DNA of 64,000 nucleotides from assembly GCF_005503365.1 (NCBI RefSeq), contig NZ_SCML01000005.1:1-64000 (forward strand). Reading direction: 5' to 3'. A model generated the notes under the pieces. It was not told the DNA's origin and did no database searches. It worked only from the letters and a program-made list of their open reading frames with translations. Below, in pieces: positions 53,358 through 61,052 of this stretch. The position numbers were made by a program, and so were the translations under genes. The first letter of the stretch is position 1. Every line of letters starts with the position of its first letter. Origin of the DNA: Hydrogenophaga sp. 2FB. Its GTDB lineage: Bacteria > Pseudomonadota > Gammaproteobacteria > Burkholderiales > Burkholderiaceae_C.

Positions 53358-55070
53358 TCAGCCCGCGAAGGTGGTTTCGGGCAGGCCGCGCACGCCCGGC
53401 ACTTCCAGCGCGAACAGCGCGCCCGACAGCGGCGCGCTCGCCAGCGCCTGCGTGCCCAGCCGCACCGAGGCGCTGGTGACGTAGAGCGTGCCGAGATCGG
53501 CGCCGCCGAAGCAGCAACTGGTGGGGCGTGGCACCGGCAGGCGCACGCGCATCAGCTCGCGGCCATCGGGCGCGAAGCGGGCGAGTTCCCAGCCGTCCCA
53601 CACCGCGACCCAGAGGCAGCCTTCGGCATCCACCGTGAGGCCGTCGGGCTTGCCGTCGGCCGCGCCGAACACCACGAGCGGGCGGCGGTTTGCGATGGTG
53701 CCGGCCGCGAGGTCGAAGTCGTATTCGTAGATGGTCTTGCGGAAGGTGTCGGTGAAATACATCCGCGTGTTGTCCGGGCTGAAGCCCAGGCCGTTGGGCA
53801 CCGTGAAGCCGCTGTCGACCTTCTCCCAACCGCCGTCCGGATCGACGCGGAACAGGTTGCCCCGGTTGGCCATGGCGCCCATGTCCATCGAGCTGATCCA
53901 CAAGCGGCCGCGCCGGTCGCACTTGCCGTCGTTGTAGCGGTTGCCCGGGCGGGTGGATTCGGGGTGGGCGAACAGCGTCATGCGGCCGGAGTCGGGCGCC
54001 ATCGCCATCAGGCCCGCGGGTGTGGCGAGCAGCAGACCGCCCGAGGCCATGGGCACGACCATGCTCACCATCGACCCCAACCGGGTCTCGCGCAGCGCGC
54101 CGCTGGCGGCGTCGAGCTGGTGGATGGCGGGTGCGAGGATGTCCACCCAGTACAGCGCGTTGTCGCGCGGAGACCAGACCGGGCCTTCGCCCAGCAGCGC
54201 GTGCGCTTCGCCAATCGCGCGCACTTCGGGCGTGGGTGCGTTCGGCGGTTCGGGGTGCTCCAGCAGCGACATCGGCTGGCCGCCCGCGCTGTGCGTGATG
54301 GCGCGGGCCGCGCCAATGAGTTCGGCCGAGAGGCCGTGCGCGCGCCGCGCGTCGAGTTGCGCGGCGTTGGCCGTCACGGCCACCGCGCCAATGGGCCGGC
54401 CTTCGTAATCGAACACCGGCGCGGCCACGCTCACGCGCCCGGCGTCGTATTCGCCGACTTCCAGCGCGTAGCCACGCGCGCGGGTGAGGTCGAGTTCGGC
54501 GCGCAGCGCCTGCTCGTCGACGATGCTGTGTTCGGTGAAGCGCTCCCGTGGCGAGGCCGCGAGCAACTGAGCCTGCTGCGCGGGCGCCAGGTGGGCGGCG
54601 ATGGCCTTGCCCGCGGCGCTGGCGTGCATGGGCAGGCGCAGCCCCACTTTGGAAGCGGCCTGCGGTTCGCGGCTGGCGTCTTCGCCGGCCACCACCACCA
54701 TCTGCTGGCCGCTCAGCACCACGAGTTGCACGCTCTCGTCGAACGCGTTGCGCAGGCGCACCAGCTCGTCTTGCGCGGCCACGCGAAGGTCGAAGTCGCT
54801 CCAGACCTCGTGCGCGAGTTCCAGCAAACGGAACCCGAGCTGGAAGGTCTTGTTGTAGCTGTCGTGGCGCAGCAGGCCTTCGTTCACCAGCGTGCCGAGC
54901 ATGCGGTGCAGCGTGGCCTTGGGCAGGGCCGAGGCGCGCTGCAGTTGCGTGAAGGTCATGGGCGCACGCGCCGCCGACACGAGGTTCAGCACGGCCATGG
55001 CCTTTTCCAGCACCCCGAGGCCCGGGGTGTTGGTGGCGGAAATGGAGGCGGTGGGTGCGGCGTCTGACAT
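53358..55070 (-). CDS. IclR regulator fused to SMP-30/gluconolactonase
   Basis: A 570-residue protein joining two families in one frame. Residues 1-265 are an IclR-type regulator: winged helix MTFTQLQRASALPKATLHRM near 38-58 and the effector domain with LRLPMHASAAGKAIAAHL. Residues 280-565 are an SMP-30/gluconolactonase propeller, with the metal and catalytic positions intact: glutamate in LLGEGPVW, asparagine in NRYNDGKCD, asparagine in VPNGLGFSPDN and aspartate in KPDGLTVDAEG. The fusion is not an artefact I can break: no frameshift or internal start with a ribosome site is visible. It faces the sugar-acid operon. It may both sense and hydrolyse an aldonolactone. Confidence 0.9.
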   Translation of the reverse strand: MSDAAPTASISATNTPGLGVLEKAMAVLNLVSAARAPMTFTQLQRASALPKATLHRMLGTLVNEGLLRHDSYNKTFQLGFRLLELAHEVWSDFDLRVAAQDELVRLRNAFDESVQLVVLSGQQMVVVAGEDASREPQAASKVGLRLPMHASAAGKAIAAHLAPAQQAQLLAASPRERFTEHSIVDEQALRAELDLTRARGYALEVGEYDAGRVSVAAPVFDYEGRPIGAVAVTANAAQLDARRAHGLSAELIGAARAITHSAGGQPMSLLEHPEPPNAPTPEVRAIGEAHALLGEGPVWSPRDNALYWVDILAPAIHQLDAASGALRETRLGSMVSMVVPMASGGLLLATPAGLMAMAPDSGRMTLFAHPESTRPGNRYNDGKCDRRGRLWISSMDMGAMANRGNLFRVDPDGGWEKVDSGFTVPNGLGFSPDNTRMYFTDTFRKTIYEYDFDLAAGTIANRRPLVVFGAADGKPDGLTVDAEGCLWVAVWDGWELARFAPDGRELMRVRLPVPRPTSCCFGGADLGTLYVTSASVRLGTQALASAPLSGALFALEVPGVRGLPETTFAG

Positions 55071-55120
55071 GGTGGGATGCCGGAATTCTAGGGGAGGTCG
55101 ACTCAGGGTAAGTACCGATG

Positions 55121-55179
55121 AATGGAACTTGCGCGCCGAATTTTGGATGGTCTACAATAAAAGTTCCATTCAACGGAAC
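55121..55179. promoter_or_regulatory. IclR-type operator and promoter of the sugar-acid operon
   Basis: Three half-sites lie between the divergent IclR/SMP-30 and DapA-like genes: AATGGAAC (55121-55128), its inverse GTTCCATT (55163-55170), and GGAAC (55175-55179), so that GTTCC-N7-GGAAC forms an inverted repeat. Between them, TTGCGC (55129-55134), 18 bases, TACAAT (55153-55158) make a fair sigma-70 promoter for the rightward operon. The operators would bracket it, covering the -35 edge and the start point. The regulator is inferred to be the adjacent IclR fusion. Confidence 0.65.
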
Positions 55180-55208
55180 AAATTAACCAAACGAACTGGA
55201 TCGACGAC

Positions 55209-56141
55209 GTGACCTCTCCTGCTTCCCTCTCCGGGGTCTTCCCCGTGCTTCCCACCCCTTTCGATACCGCTGGCCAGCCCGATGAGAAGGCGCTGCGCGG
55301 TTTGGTGCGCTACCTGCTGGAGGCCGGTGTGGACGGCATCACCTACCCGGGCGTGGCCAGTGAAGTCGGCCAGCTCAGCGTGGCCGAGCGCCTGTCGCTG
55401 ACCGCGGCCGTGCTGGACGAAGTGGCGGGCCGTGTGCCGGTGGTGGCGGGTGTGTCCAGCGCGCAGGCAGCGACCACGATCGAGCTGGCCAAGGCCGCGA
55501 TCGCGCAGGGCGCGGTCGGTCTGATGGTGGCCGTGCCGCCGGACCGCCCCACGGCGGCCCAACAGATCGCGTACTTCCGCGAAGTCGCCACGGCCGTGCC
55601 GAGCGCCGTGCTGGTCCTGCAGAACGTGCCCATGCCCGTGGGCGCGGGCCTGGACCCCGAGGCGATCGTGGAAGTGGCGAAGGCCGTGCCCGCGATCCGC
55701 TACGTGAAGGAAGAGACCCTGCCCAGCGGCCAACGCCTGACGGTGCTGCGCGAGCAAGGCCCGGCCACGATGGTGGGCGTGTTCGGTGGCGCGGGTGGCC
55801 GCTACATCACCGACGAGCTGCGCCGTGGCGCAGCCGGCACCATGCCGGCGATCGAACTGGCCGAGGTGCACGTGGCGCTGTTCAAGGCGCACCGCGCGGG
55901 CGACGAGGCGCGCGTGCGCGCGCTGTTCACGCGCATGCTGCCCATCCTGAACGTGCAGGCGGTGTTCCGCTGGTCGCTCACCAAGTACGTGCTGAGCGCG
56001 CGCGGCCTGTTGAGCAGCGAGAACCAGCGCGCGGCCGGCCCGCGCCTGGACGCGCTGGACAAGGCCGACGTGGACGCCTTCCTGGGCGACCTGCAAGACC
56101 TGTTGTTGCCGACGCACCCGCTGCGCCGGAACGCGAGATGA
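55209..56141 (+). CDS. DapA/NAL-family lyase
   Basis: A 310-residue class I aldolase-family protein (dihydrodipicolinate synthase/N-acetylneuraminate lyase). The Schiff-base lysine is in IRYVKEETLP near residue 163. The usual YNxP tyrosine is replaced by glutamine in LVLQNVPMPVG, and the TTGE loop is VASEVG, so it is unlikely to be the lysine enzyme DapA. In sugar-acid clusters such proteins act as 2-keto-3-deoxy-acid aldolases or dehydratases. It is the first gene of the operon, its stop overlapping the next start by 4 bases. Confidence 0.88.
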   Translation: MTSPASLSGVFPVLPTPFDTAGQPDEKALRGLVRYLLEAGVDGITYPGVASEVGQLSVAERLSLTAAVLDEVAGRVPVVAGVSSAQAATTIELAKAAIAQGAVGLMVAVPPDRPTAAQQIAYFREVATAVPSAVLVLQNVPMPVGAGLDPEAIVEVAKAVPAIRYVKEETLPSGQRLTVLREQGPATMVGVFGGAGGRYITDELRRGAAGTMPAIELAEVHVALFKAHRAGDEARVRALFTRMLPILNVQAVFRWSLTKYVLSARGLLSSENQRAAGPRLDALDKADVDAFLGDLQDLLLPTHPLRRNAR

Positions 56142-57325
56142 GTTCCGGGTCGCGCATCGCCGCGGTCGAGACCTGCATCGTCTCGCTGCCACGCGACACG
56201 CCCTACCTCGGCCCTCTGGGCGAGGGCGAGCAGGTGAGCTCGCGGGGTTACCTGGTGCGCCAGGGCAACCGCACGATCTATCCGAGCAGCGACATGTCGG
56301 TGCTGATCCGGGTGACGGCCGAAGACGGCACCTACGGCTGGGGCGAGACCTACGGGATCATCGCGCCGGACGCGGTCACGGCCCTCATCGACGACGTGCT
56401 CGGCCCGGTGATCGTCGGGCGCGACCCGCGCGACGCGACCGCGATCCACGAAGACCTGTACGACCTCATGCGCGTGCGCGGGGCTTCGGGCGGCTACTGG
56501 GGTGACGCCATCGCCGGCATCGACATCGCGCTGTGGGACCTGGCCGGCAAGCTCGCCGGCCTGCCCGTGGCCAAGCTGCTGGGCGGCCAGCGCGCGTCGC
56601 AAGTGCCGGCCTACATCTCGGGCCTGCCGGGCAAGACGCTGGACGACAAGGTGAAGATCGCGCGCGATTTCGCCGCGCGCGGTTTCACCGCGTTCAAGTA
56701 CGCGGCGGCCGTGTCGTTCGACGGCATCGTCGACGAGATGCGTGCGCTGCGCGAAGCGCTCGGCCCACGCGCGAAGCTGATGGTGGACCTGCACTGGAAG
56801 TTCGACGCGGGCGAGGCGATCCAGCTGATCGACCAGCTCGCGCCCTTCAACCCGTACTTCGTCGAAGCACCGTGCGCCGCTGAAGACATCGAAGGCCAGG
56901 CGCGCGTGGCCGCCGCCGCGCGCGTGCCGGTGGCGCTGGGCGAAGAGTGGCGTTCGGTGCACGAGGCGCTGCCGCGCTTCGAACGCCGCGCCATGTCCAT
57001 CGTGCAGCCCGAGATGGGCCACACCGGCATCAGCCAGTTCATGCAGATCGGCCGCATGGCCAACGCCTTCCACATGCGCGTGATTCCGCACGCGAGCATT
57101 GGCGTGGGCATCTTCCAGGCCGCGAGCCTGCACGCCTCGGCCTCGTTGCCCAACGTACCCATGCACGAGTACCAACACTCGGTGTTCGACCGCAACCTGC
57201 AGTACGTCGACACCACCATGCGCTGCGACAACGGCGCGTTCATCCTTCCCGAAGGACCCGGCCTGGGCATCGAGCCCAAGGCCTTGCTGTGGTCCTTCCT
57301 GCGCAAGAAAGCCCAAGTTCCATGA
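56138..57325 (+). CDS. Mandelate racemase/enolase-superfamily sugar-acid dehydratase
   Basis: A 395-residue enolase-superfamily enzyme. Metal ligands appear as MVDLHW (aspartate near residue 211, with the histidine two later), FVEAP and VALGEEW; the general-base histidine is in VIPHASIG near residue 313. The DxH arrangement is typical of the galactonate/mannonate dehydratase subgroup. Residue SIVQPEMGHTG carries a glutamine where many have aspartate. The stop overlaps dgoK by 4 bases. With dgoK and dgoA next, a galactonate-type dehydratase giving 2-keto-3-deoxygalactonate is likely, but related aldonates are possible. Confidence 0.88.
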   Translation: MSSGSRIAAVETCIVSLPRDTPYLGPLGEGEQVSSRGYLVRQGNRTIYPSSDMSVLIRVTAEDGTYGWGETYGIIAPDAVTALIDDVLGPVIVGRDPRDATAIHEDLYDLMRVRGASGGYWGDAIAGIDIALWDLAGKLAGLPVAKLLGGQRASQVPAYISGLPGKTLDDKVKIARDFAARGFTAFKYAAAVSFDGIVDEMRALREALGPRAKLMVDLHWKFDAGEAIQLIDQLAPFNPYFVEAPCAAEDIEGQARVAAAARVPVALGEEWRSVHEALPRFERRAMSIVQPEMGHTGISQFMQIGRMANAFHMRVIPHASIGVGIFQAASLHASASLPNVPMHEYQHSVFDRNLQYVDTTMRCDNGAFILPEGPGLGIEPKALLWSFLRKKAQVP

Positions 57326-58242
57326 CCGCTTCCCCCTCCGCCTTGATCGCCATCGATTGGGGCACCTCCAACCTGCGCGCCAGCCTGCTTGATGCGGGCG
57401 GCGAGACCATCGAAACGCGCGCCGCGCCCGGTGGCGTCATGGCCGTGAAAGATGGCCAGTTCGCCGAGGCGCTGCTGTCGCTGTGCGGCGACTGGATCGA
57501 GAAGCGCGCGGGCGCATTGATCGCCAGCGGCATGGTGGGCAGCCGCCAGGGCTGGAAAGAGGCCGCGTACCTCAACTGCCCCGCAGGTGTCGAAGAGGCC
57601 GCCGCGCAGCTCACGCGCGTGGACGTGCTGCCGGGCGTGCCCCTGCACATCGTGCCGGGCCTGACCTGCCGCAATGCCGACGGCCAGGACGACGTGATGC
57701 GCGGCGAAGAAACGCAGATGTGGGGCGCCGATCTCGCGCCCAACAGCATCTGCATGCTGCCCGGCACGCACGCCAAATGGGCCTGGATCGGCGACACCGC
57801 CCAGGTCACGCGCTTTTCCACCTACATGACCGGCGAGCTCTACGGCCTGCTGACCAAGCACGGCATCCTCGGCCGCCTCATGACCTTTGGCCAGTCCGCG
57901 CCCGAGGCCTTCGAAGCCGGCGTGCGGCTGGGCCTGGAACAGAGCGACAACGCCACGCACGTGATCTTCGCGGCGCGCACCGCGGGCCTGATGGGCCGCG
58001 TCGCGCCCGAGGGCTTGCCCGACTACCTCTCGGGCATCCTCATGGGCATCGAGATCGCGAGCGCCACACGTGCCGAACGACCGCGCACGGTGGTGCTGCT
58101 GGGCGACGACGAGCTGTGCGACCGCTACGCGAAAGCGCTGGCGCTCGCCGGCATCGCGAGCACGCGCGCACCCGATGGCGCGACCACGCGCGGCCAATGG
58201 CGCGTGGCGCAACAGGCCGGTTTGCTGGGGCACGCGCCATGA
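57322..58242 (+). CDS. dgoK: 2-Dehydro-3-deoxygalactonokinase
   Basis: A 306-residue DgoK-family kinase of the actin-like ATPase fold, which phosphorylates 2-dehydro-3-deoxygalactonate. Features: the phosphate loop IAIDWGTSNLRASLLD at the N-terminus, ASGMVGSRQGWKEA near residue 70, VMRGEETQMWG near 125, and the LPGTHAKWAW stretch near 145. The start at 57322 overlaps the dehydratase stop; the stop overlaps the dgoA start. All four genes here are tightly coupled. Confidence 0.93.
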   Translation: MTASPSALIAIDWGTSNLRASLLDAGGETIETRAAPGGVMAVKDGQFAEALLSLCGDWIEKRAGALIASGMVGSRQGWKEAAYLNCPAGVEEAAAQLTRVDVLPGVPLHIVPGLTCRNADGQDDVMRGEETQMWGADLAPNSICMLPGTHAKWAWIGDTAQVTRFSTYMTGELYGLLTKHGILGRLMTFGQSAPEAFEAGVRLGLEQSDNATHVIFAARTAGLMGRVAPEGLPDYLSGILMGIEIASATRAERPRTVVLLGDDELCDRYAKALALAGIASTRAPDGATTRGQWRVAQQAGLLGHAP

Positions 58243-58880
58243 GCGATGAGCACGACGTGAGCGAACGGGTGGCGCAGGCCCTCGCGGCCCAGCCGCTGGT
58301 GGCCATCCTGCGCGGCATCACGCCACCCGAAGCGGTGGCCGTGGGCCTGGCACTGGTCGACGCGGGCATCCGCGTGCTCGAGGTGCCGCTCAACTCGCCA
58401 TCGCCACTGGAGAGCATCCGCCTGCTGGCCGACGCGCTCAAGGGCCGGGCGATCGTTGGCGCGGGCACCGTGCTGCGCGAGCTGGAGGTGGACGCCGTGG
58501 CGGCCGCGGGCGCACAACTGGTGCTCTCGCCCAACTTCAAGGCGCCCGTGGTGCGCTGCACGAAGGCGCATGGCCTGTATTCGATGCCGGGCGTGGCGAC
58601 GGCCAGCGAGGGCTTCGATGCGCTCGAGGAGGGCGCCGACGCGCTCAAGCTGTTCCCCGGGGATCTGCTCGGCCCGCCGGTCATCAAGGCCTGGCGTGCG
58701 GTGTTTCCGAGCACCACGCCGATGTTCAGCGTGGGCGGCGTCAACCTGGAGAACCTGCCGGACTTCAAGGCCGCGGGTGCGAGCGGCGCGGGCATTGGCT
58801 CGGCGCTCTACGCGCCGGGCCGGTCGGCCGCCGAGACCGCGAGCCGCGCGCGCGAGTTCATCGCACGTTGGCGGGTCTGA
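58239..58880 (+). CDS. dgoA: 2-Dehydro-3-deoxy-6-phosphogalactonate aldolase
   Basis: A 213-residue KDPG/KDPGal-aldolase family enzyme, which splits the phosphorylated keto acid into pyruvate and glyceraldehyde 3-phosphate. It shows VAILRGITPPEA, the IVGAGTVL loop, LVLSPNFKAPVV, YSMPGVATASEG and the Schiff-base lysine in DALKLFPGDLLGP near residue 134. The DgoA form (KLFPGDL rather than KFFPAE) matches the galactonate enzyme. It is the last catabolic gene before the two tctC genes. Confidence 0.93.
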   Translation: MSDEHDVSERVAQALAAQPLVAILRGITPPEAVAVGLALVDAGIRVLEVPLNSPSPLESIRLLADALKGRAIVGAGTVLRELEVDAVAAAGAQLVLSPNFKAPVVRCTKAHGLYSMPGVATASEGFDALEEGADALKLFPGDLLGPPVIKAWRAVFPSTTPMFSVGGVNLENLPDFKAAGASGAGIGSALYAPGRSAAETASRAREFIARWRV

Positions 58881-58947
58881 GGGGCATTCGCCGCGCCGCC
58901 CGTTTTTTGTTTTTCTCATGTACGACGACAAACCAAGGAGACACGCC

Positions 58948-59952
58948 ATGACCCTCAAGATGACCCGCCGCACCCTGGCCGCGGTGCTCGCGCTCGGCGC
59001 AACCGCGTTCGCGAGCGCGGCCCATGCCCAGGCCACCAACGCGGCGCAGAGCTACCCTTCGCGCGCCGTGAAGTTCATCGTGCCGGTGCCCGCGGGCGGC
59101 GCGGCCGACGTGATGTCGCGCATGATCGCCAACCACCTGCAGGCCAAGCTCGGCCAGCCCTTCGTGGTCGAGAACCGCCCTGGCGCGGGCTCCAGCCTGG
59201 GCATGGACGTGGTCGCCAAGGCCGCGCCCGATGGCTACACCATCGGCATGGGCAACATCGCGGCCAATGCGATCAACCCGGCGGTCAGGCCGGGCGCGTT
59301 TCCGTACCAGCCGGTGAAGGATTTCGCCGCCGTGTCGATGGTGGGCGTGACGCCGCTGATCCTCGTGGTCAACGCCGAGAAGGTGCAGGCCACCAGCGTG
59401 CCGGCCTTCATTGCCTACCTCAAGGCCAACCCGGGCAAGCTCAGCTACGGTTCCTCCGGCGTGGGTTCGTCGCTGCACCTGGCGATGGAGCTGTTCATGA
59501 TGCGCACAGGCACCCAGATGGCCCACGTGCCGTACAAGGGCTCGGCACCGATGGTCACCGAGCTGATCGGTGGCCAGATCGAGGCTTCGATCGACGCGGC
59601 CACCACCTCGTTGCCGCAGGTGAAGGCCGGCAAGCTGCGCGCGCTGGGCGTGTCGACCAAGGAGCGCGCCTTCTTCGCCCCCGAGGTGCCGCCCATCGCC
59701 GACACCGTGAGCGGCTTCGACGTGAGTCCCTGGCACGGCGTGGTCGCGCCCGCGGGCACGCCGCAGGCCATCGTCGACAAACTGTCGACCGAGATCCAGG
59801 CCTTCTTGCGCCAGCCCGACACCGAGGCCAAACTGCGCGATGCAGGCGTGGTGCGCGTCGGCTCCTCCGCGAAGGACTTCCAGCAGGCCATGCAGGCGGA
59901 TTTCGAGCTCTACACGAAAGTGGTGAAGGACGCCGGCGTCAAGGCGGACTGA
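58948..59952 (+). CDS. tctC: Bug-family (TctC) receptor in the sugar-acid operon, first copy
   Basis: A 334-residue Bug receptor. The signal peptide (MTRRTLAAVLALGATAFASA to AHA) precedes the mature start QATNAAQSYPSRAVKFIVPV with the PAGGAADVMSRMIA loop. Start 58948 has AAGGAGACA just upstream. No tctA or tctB is nearby. It follows dgoA by 67 bases and is followed by another tctC, suggesting it binds an aldonate or uronate and works with a permease encoded elsewhere. Confidence 0.92.
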   Translation: MTLKMTRRTLAAVLALGATAFASAAHAQATNAAQSYPSRAVKFIVPVPAGGAADVMSRMIANHLQAKLGQPFVVENRPGAGSSLGMDVVAKAAPDGYTIGMGNIAANAINPAVRPGAFPYQPVKDFAAVSMVGVTPLILVVNAEKVQATSVPAFIAYLKANPGKLSYGSSGVGSSLHLAMELFMMRTGTQMAHVPYKGSAPMVTELIGGQIEASIDAATTSLPQVKAGKLRALGVSTKERAFFAPEVPPIADTVSGFDVSPWHGVVAPAGTPQAIVDKLSTEIQAFLRQPDTEAKLRDAGVVRVGSSAKDFQQAMQADFELYTKVVKDAGVKAD

Positions 59953-59996
59953 GACACACCCATCGCGCAACGTTTTTTGACATGGAGATGAAACTG

Positions 59997-60971
59997 ATGA
60001 ACCCACAAATCAACCGCCGCACATTGCTCGCGGCTTCTGCCGCCGCGGTGGCCTCGGGCGCGCTGCCCAGCGCTTTCGCGCAGGGCACCTGGCCCACCAA
60101 GAACATCACCGTCATCGTGCCCTTCGCACCTGGCGGTGCGGGCAACGGCTCGGTGCGCATCCTGGCGGACATCATCGGCCCGAAGATCGGCCAGCCGCTG
60201 GTGGTGGAAAACCGCGCCGGTGGCGGCGGCATCCCCGGCACGCAGTACGTCACCAACAGCAACGACGACCACATGCTGCTGATGGGCAGCACGTCCATGA
60301 CCATCCTGCCCGCGTTGCGCAACGACCTGGGTTATGACGTTCAGAAGGACCTCAAGCCCGTGGGCATGATCTCCTCGCAGCCGGTGGTGTTCGCCGTGCC
60401 CGCGAACTCGCCCATCAAGACGCTGGACGACCTGATCGCGCGCGCCAAGGCCGGTGAAGTCACGGCCGGCAACAGTGGCGTGGGCACGCTCTCGCACCTG
60501 ACCACCGAACTGCTCAACCGCAAGCTCGGCCTGAAGCTGCTGGCCGTGCCGTACAAGGGTGATGCGCAACTGATCCCCGATGTGGTGGCCGGGACGATCC
60601 AGATGGCCGTGATGAACCTGCCGGTGGCGCTGCCGCTGATCCAGGACGGCCGCTTGCGCGCTGTGGCCGTGACATCGAAGGAGCCGGTGGCTTCGTTGCC
60701 CGGTGTGAAGACGCTCAACACCCTGGGCCCCGAGTTCGTGATCTCGGGTTGGGCCGCGTTGTTCGCAGGACGCAACGTGCCCGCTGCGGGTGTGGAACGC
60801 TTCGCTGCGCAACTGCGTGCGGCGCTGCAGCAGGAGAGCGTGCGCGAGCGTTTCGCGGGTTTCGGCGTCACGCCCGAGATCGCCACGCCAGCGCAAACGC
60901 GCGATTATGTCGCGGCCGAAATGGCGCGTTGGGCCGACGTGGTGAAGAGCCGGGGTATCAAGCTCGAATAA
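59997..60971 (+). CDS. tctC: Bug-family (TctC) receptor in the sugar-acid operon, second copy
   Basis: A 324-residue Bug receptor. The N-terminus [20 protein letters not shown] carries a twin-arginine-like RRTLLA motif, followed by the cleavage region SAFA and the mature start QGTWPTKNITVIVPFAPGGA. The start at 59997 is preferred because GGAGA lies 7 bases upstream, within the longer frame that starts at 59982. It is distinct from its neighbour, so it is not a recent duplicate. A strong terminator follows. Confidence 0.9.
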   Translation: MNPQINRRTLLAASAAAVASGALPSAFAQGTWPTKNITVIVPFAPGGAGNGSVRILADIIGPKIGQPLVVENRAGGGGIPGTQYVTNSNDDHMLLMGSTSMTILPALRNDLGYDVQKDLKPVGMISSQPVVFAVPANSPIKTLDDLIARAKAGEVTAGNSGVGTLSHLTTELLNRKLGLKLLAVPYKGDAQLIPDVVAGTIQMAVMNLPVALPLIQDGRLRAVAVTSKEPVASLPGVKTLNTLGPEFVISGWAALFAGRNVPAAGVERFAAQLRAALQQESVRERFAGFGVTPEIATPAQTRDYVAAEMARWADVVKSRGIKLE

Positions 60972-60989
60972 GGGCGGCGCACTTCTGCC

Positions 60990-61023
60990 AAAAAAATGCC
61001 TCGCGATTGCGAGGCATTTTTTT
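60990..61023. terminator. Bidirectional intrinsic terminator
   Basis: A 9-bp G/C-rich stem (ATGCCTCGC 60996-61004, GATT loop, GCGAGGCAT 61009-61017) is flanked by A6-7 on the left and T7 on the right, so it can terminate in both directions. It separates the end of the rightward sugar-acid operon from the end of the leftward ETF-QO gene. Confidence 0.9.
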
Positions 61024-61052
61024 GCTCCCTCCCCGCTGGGGGAGGGGCGAAT

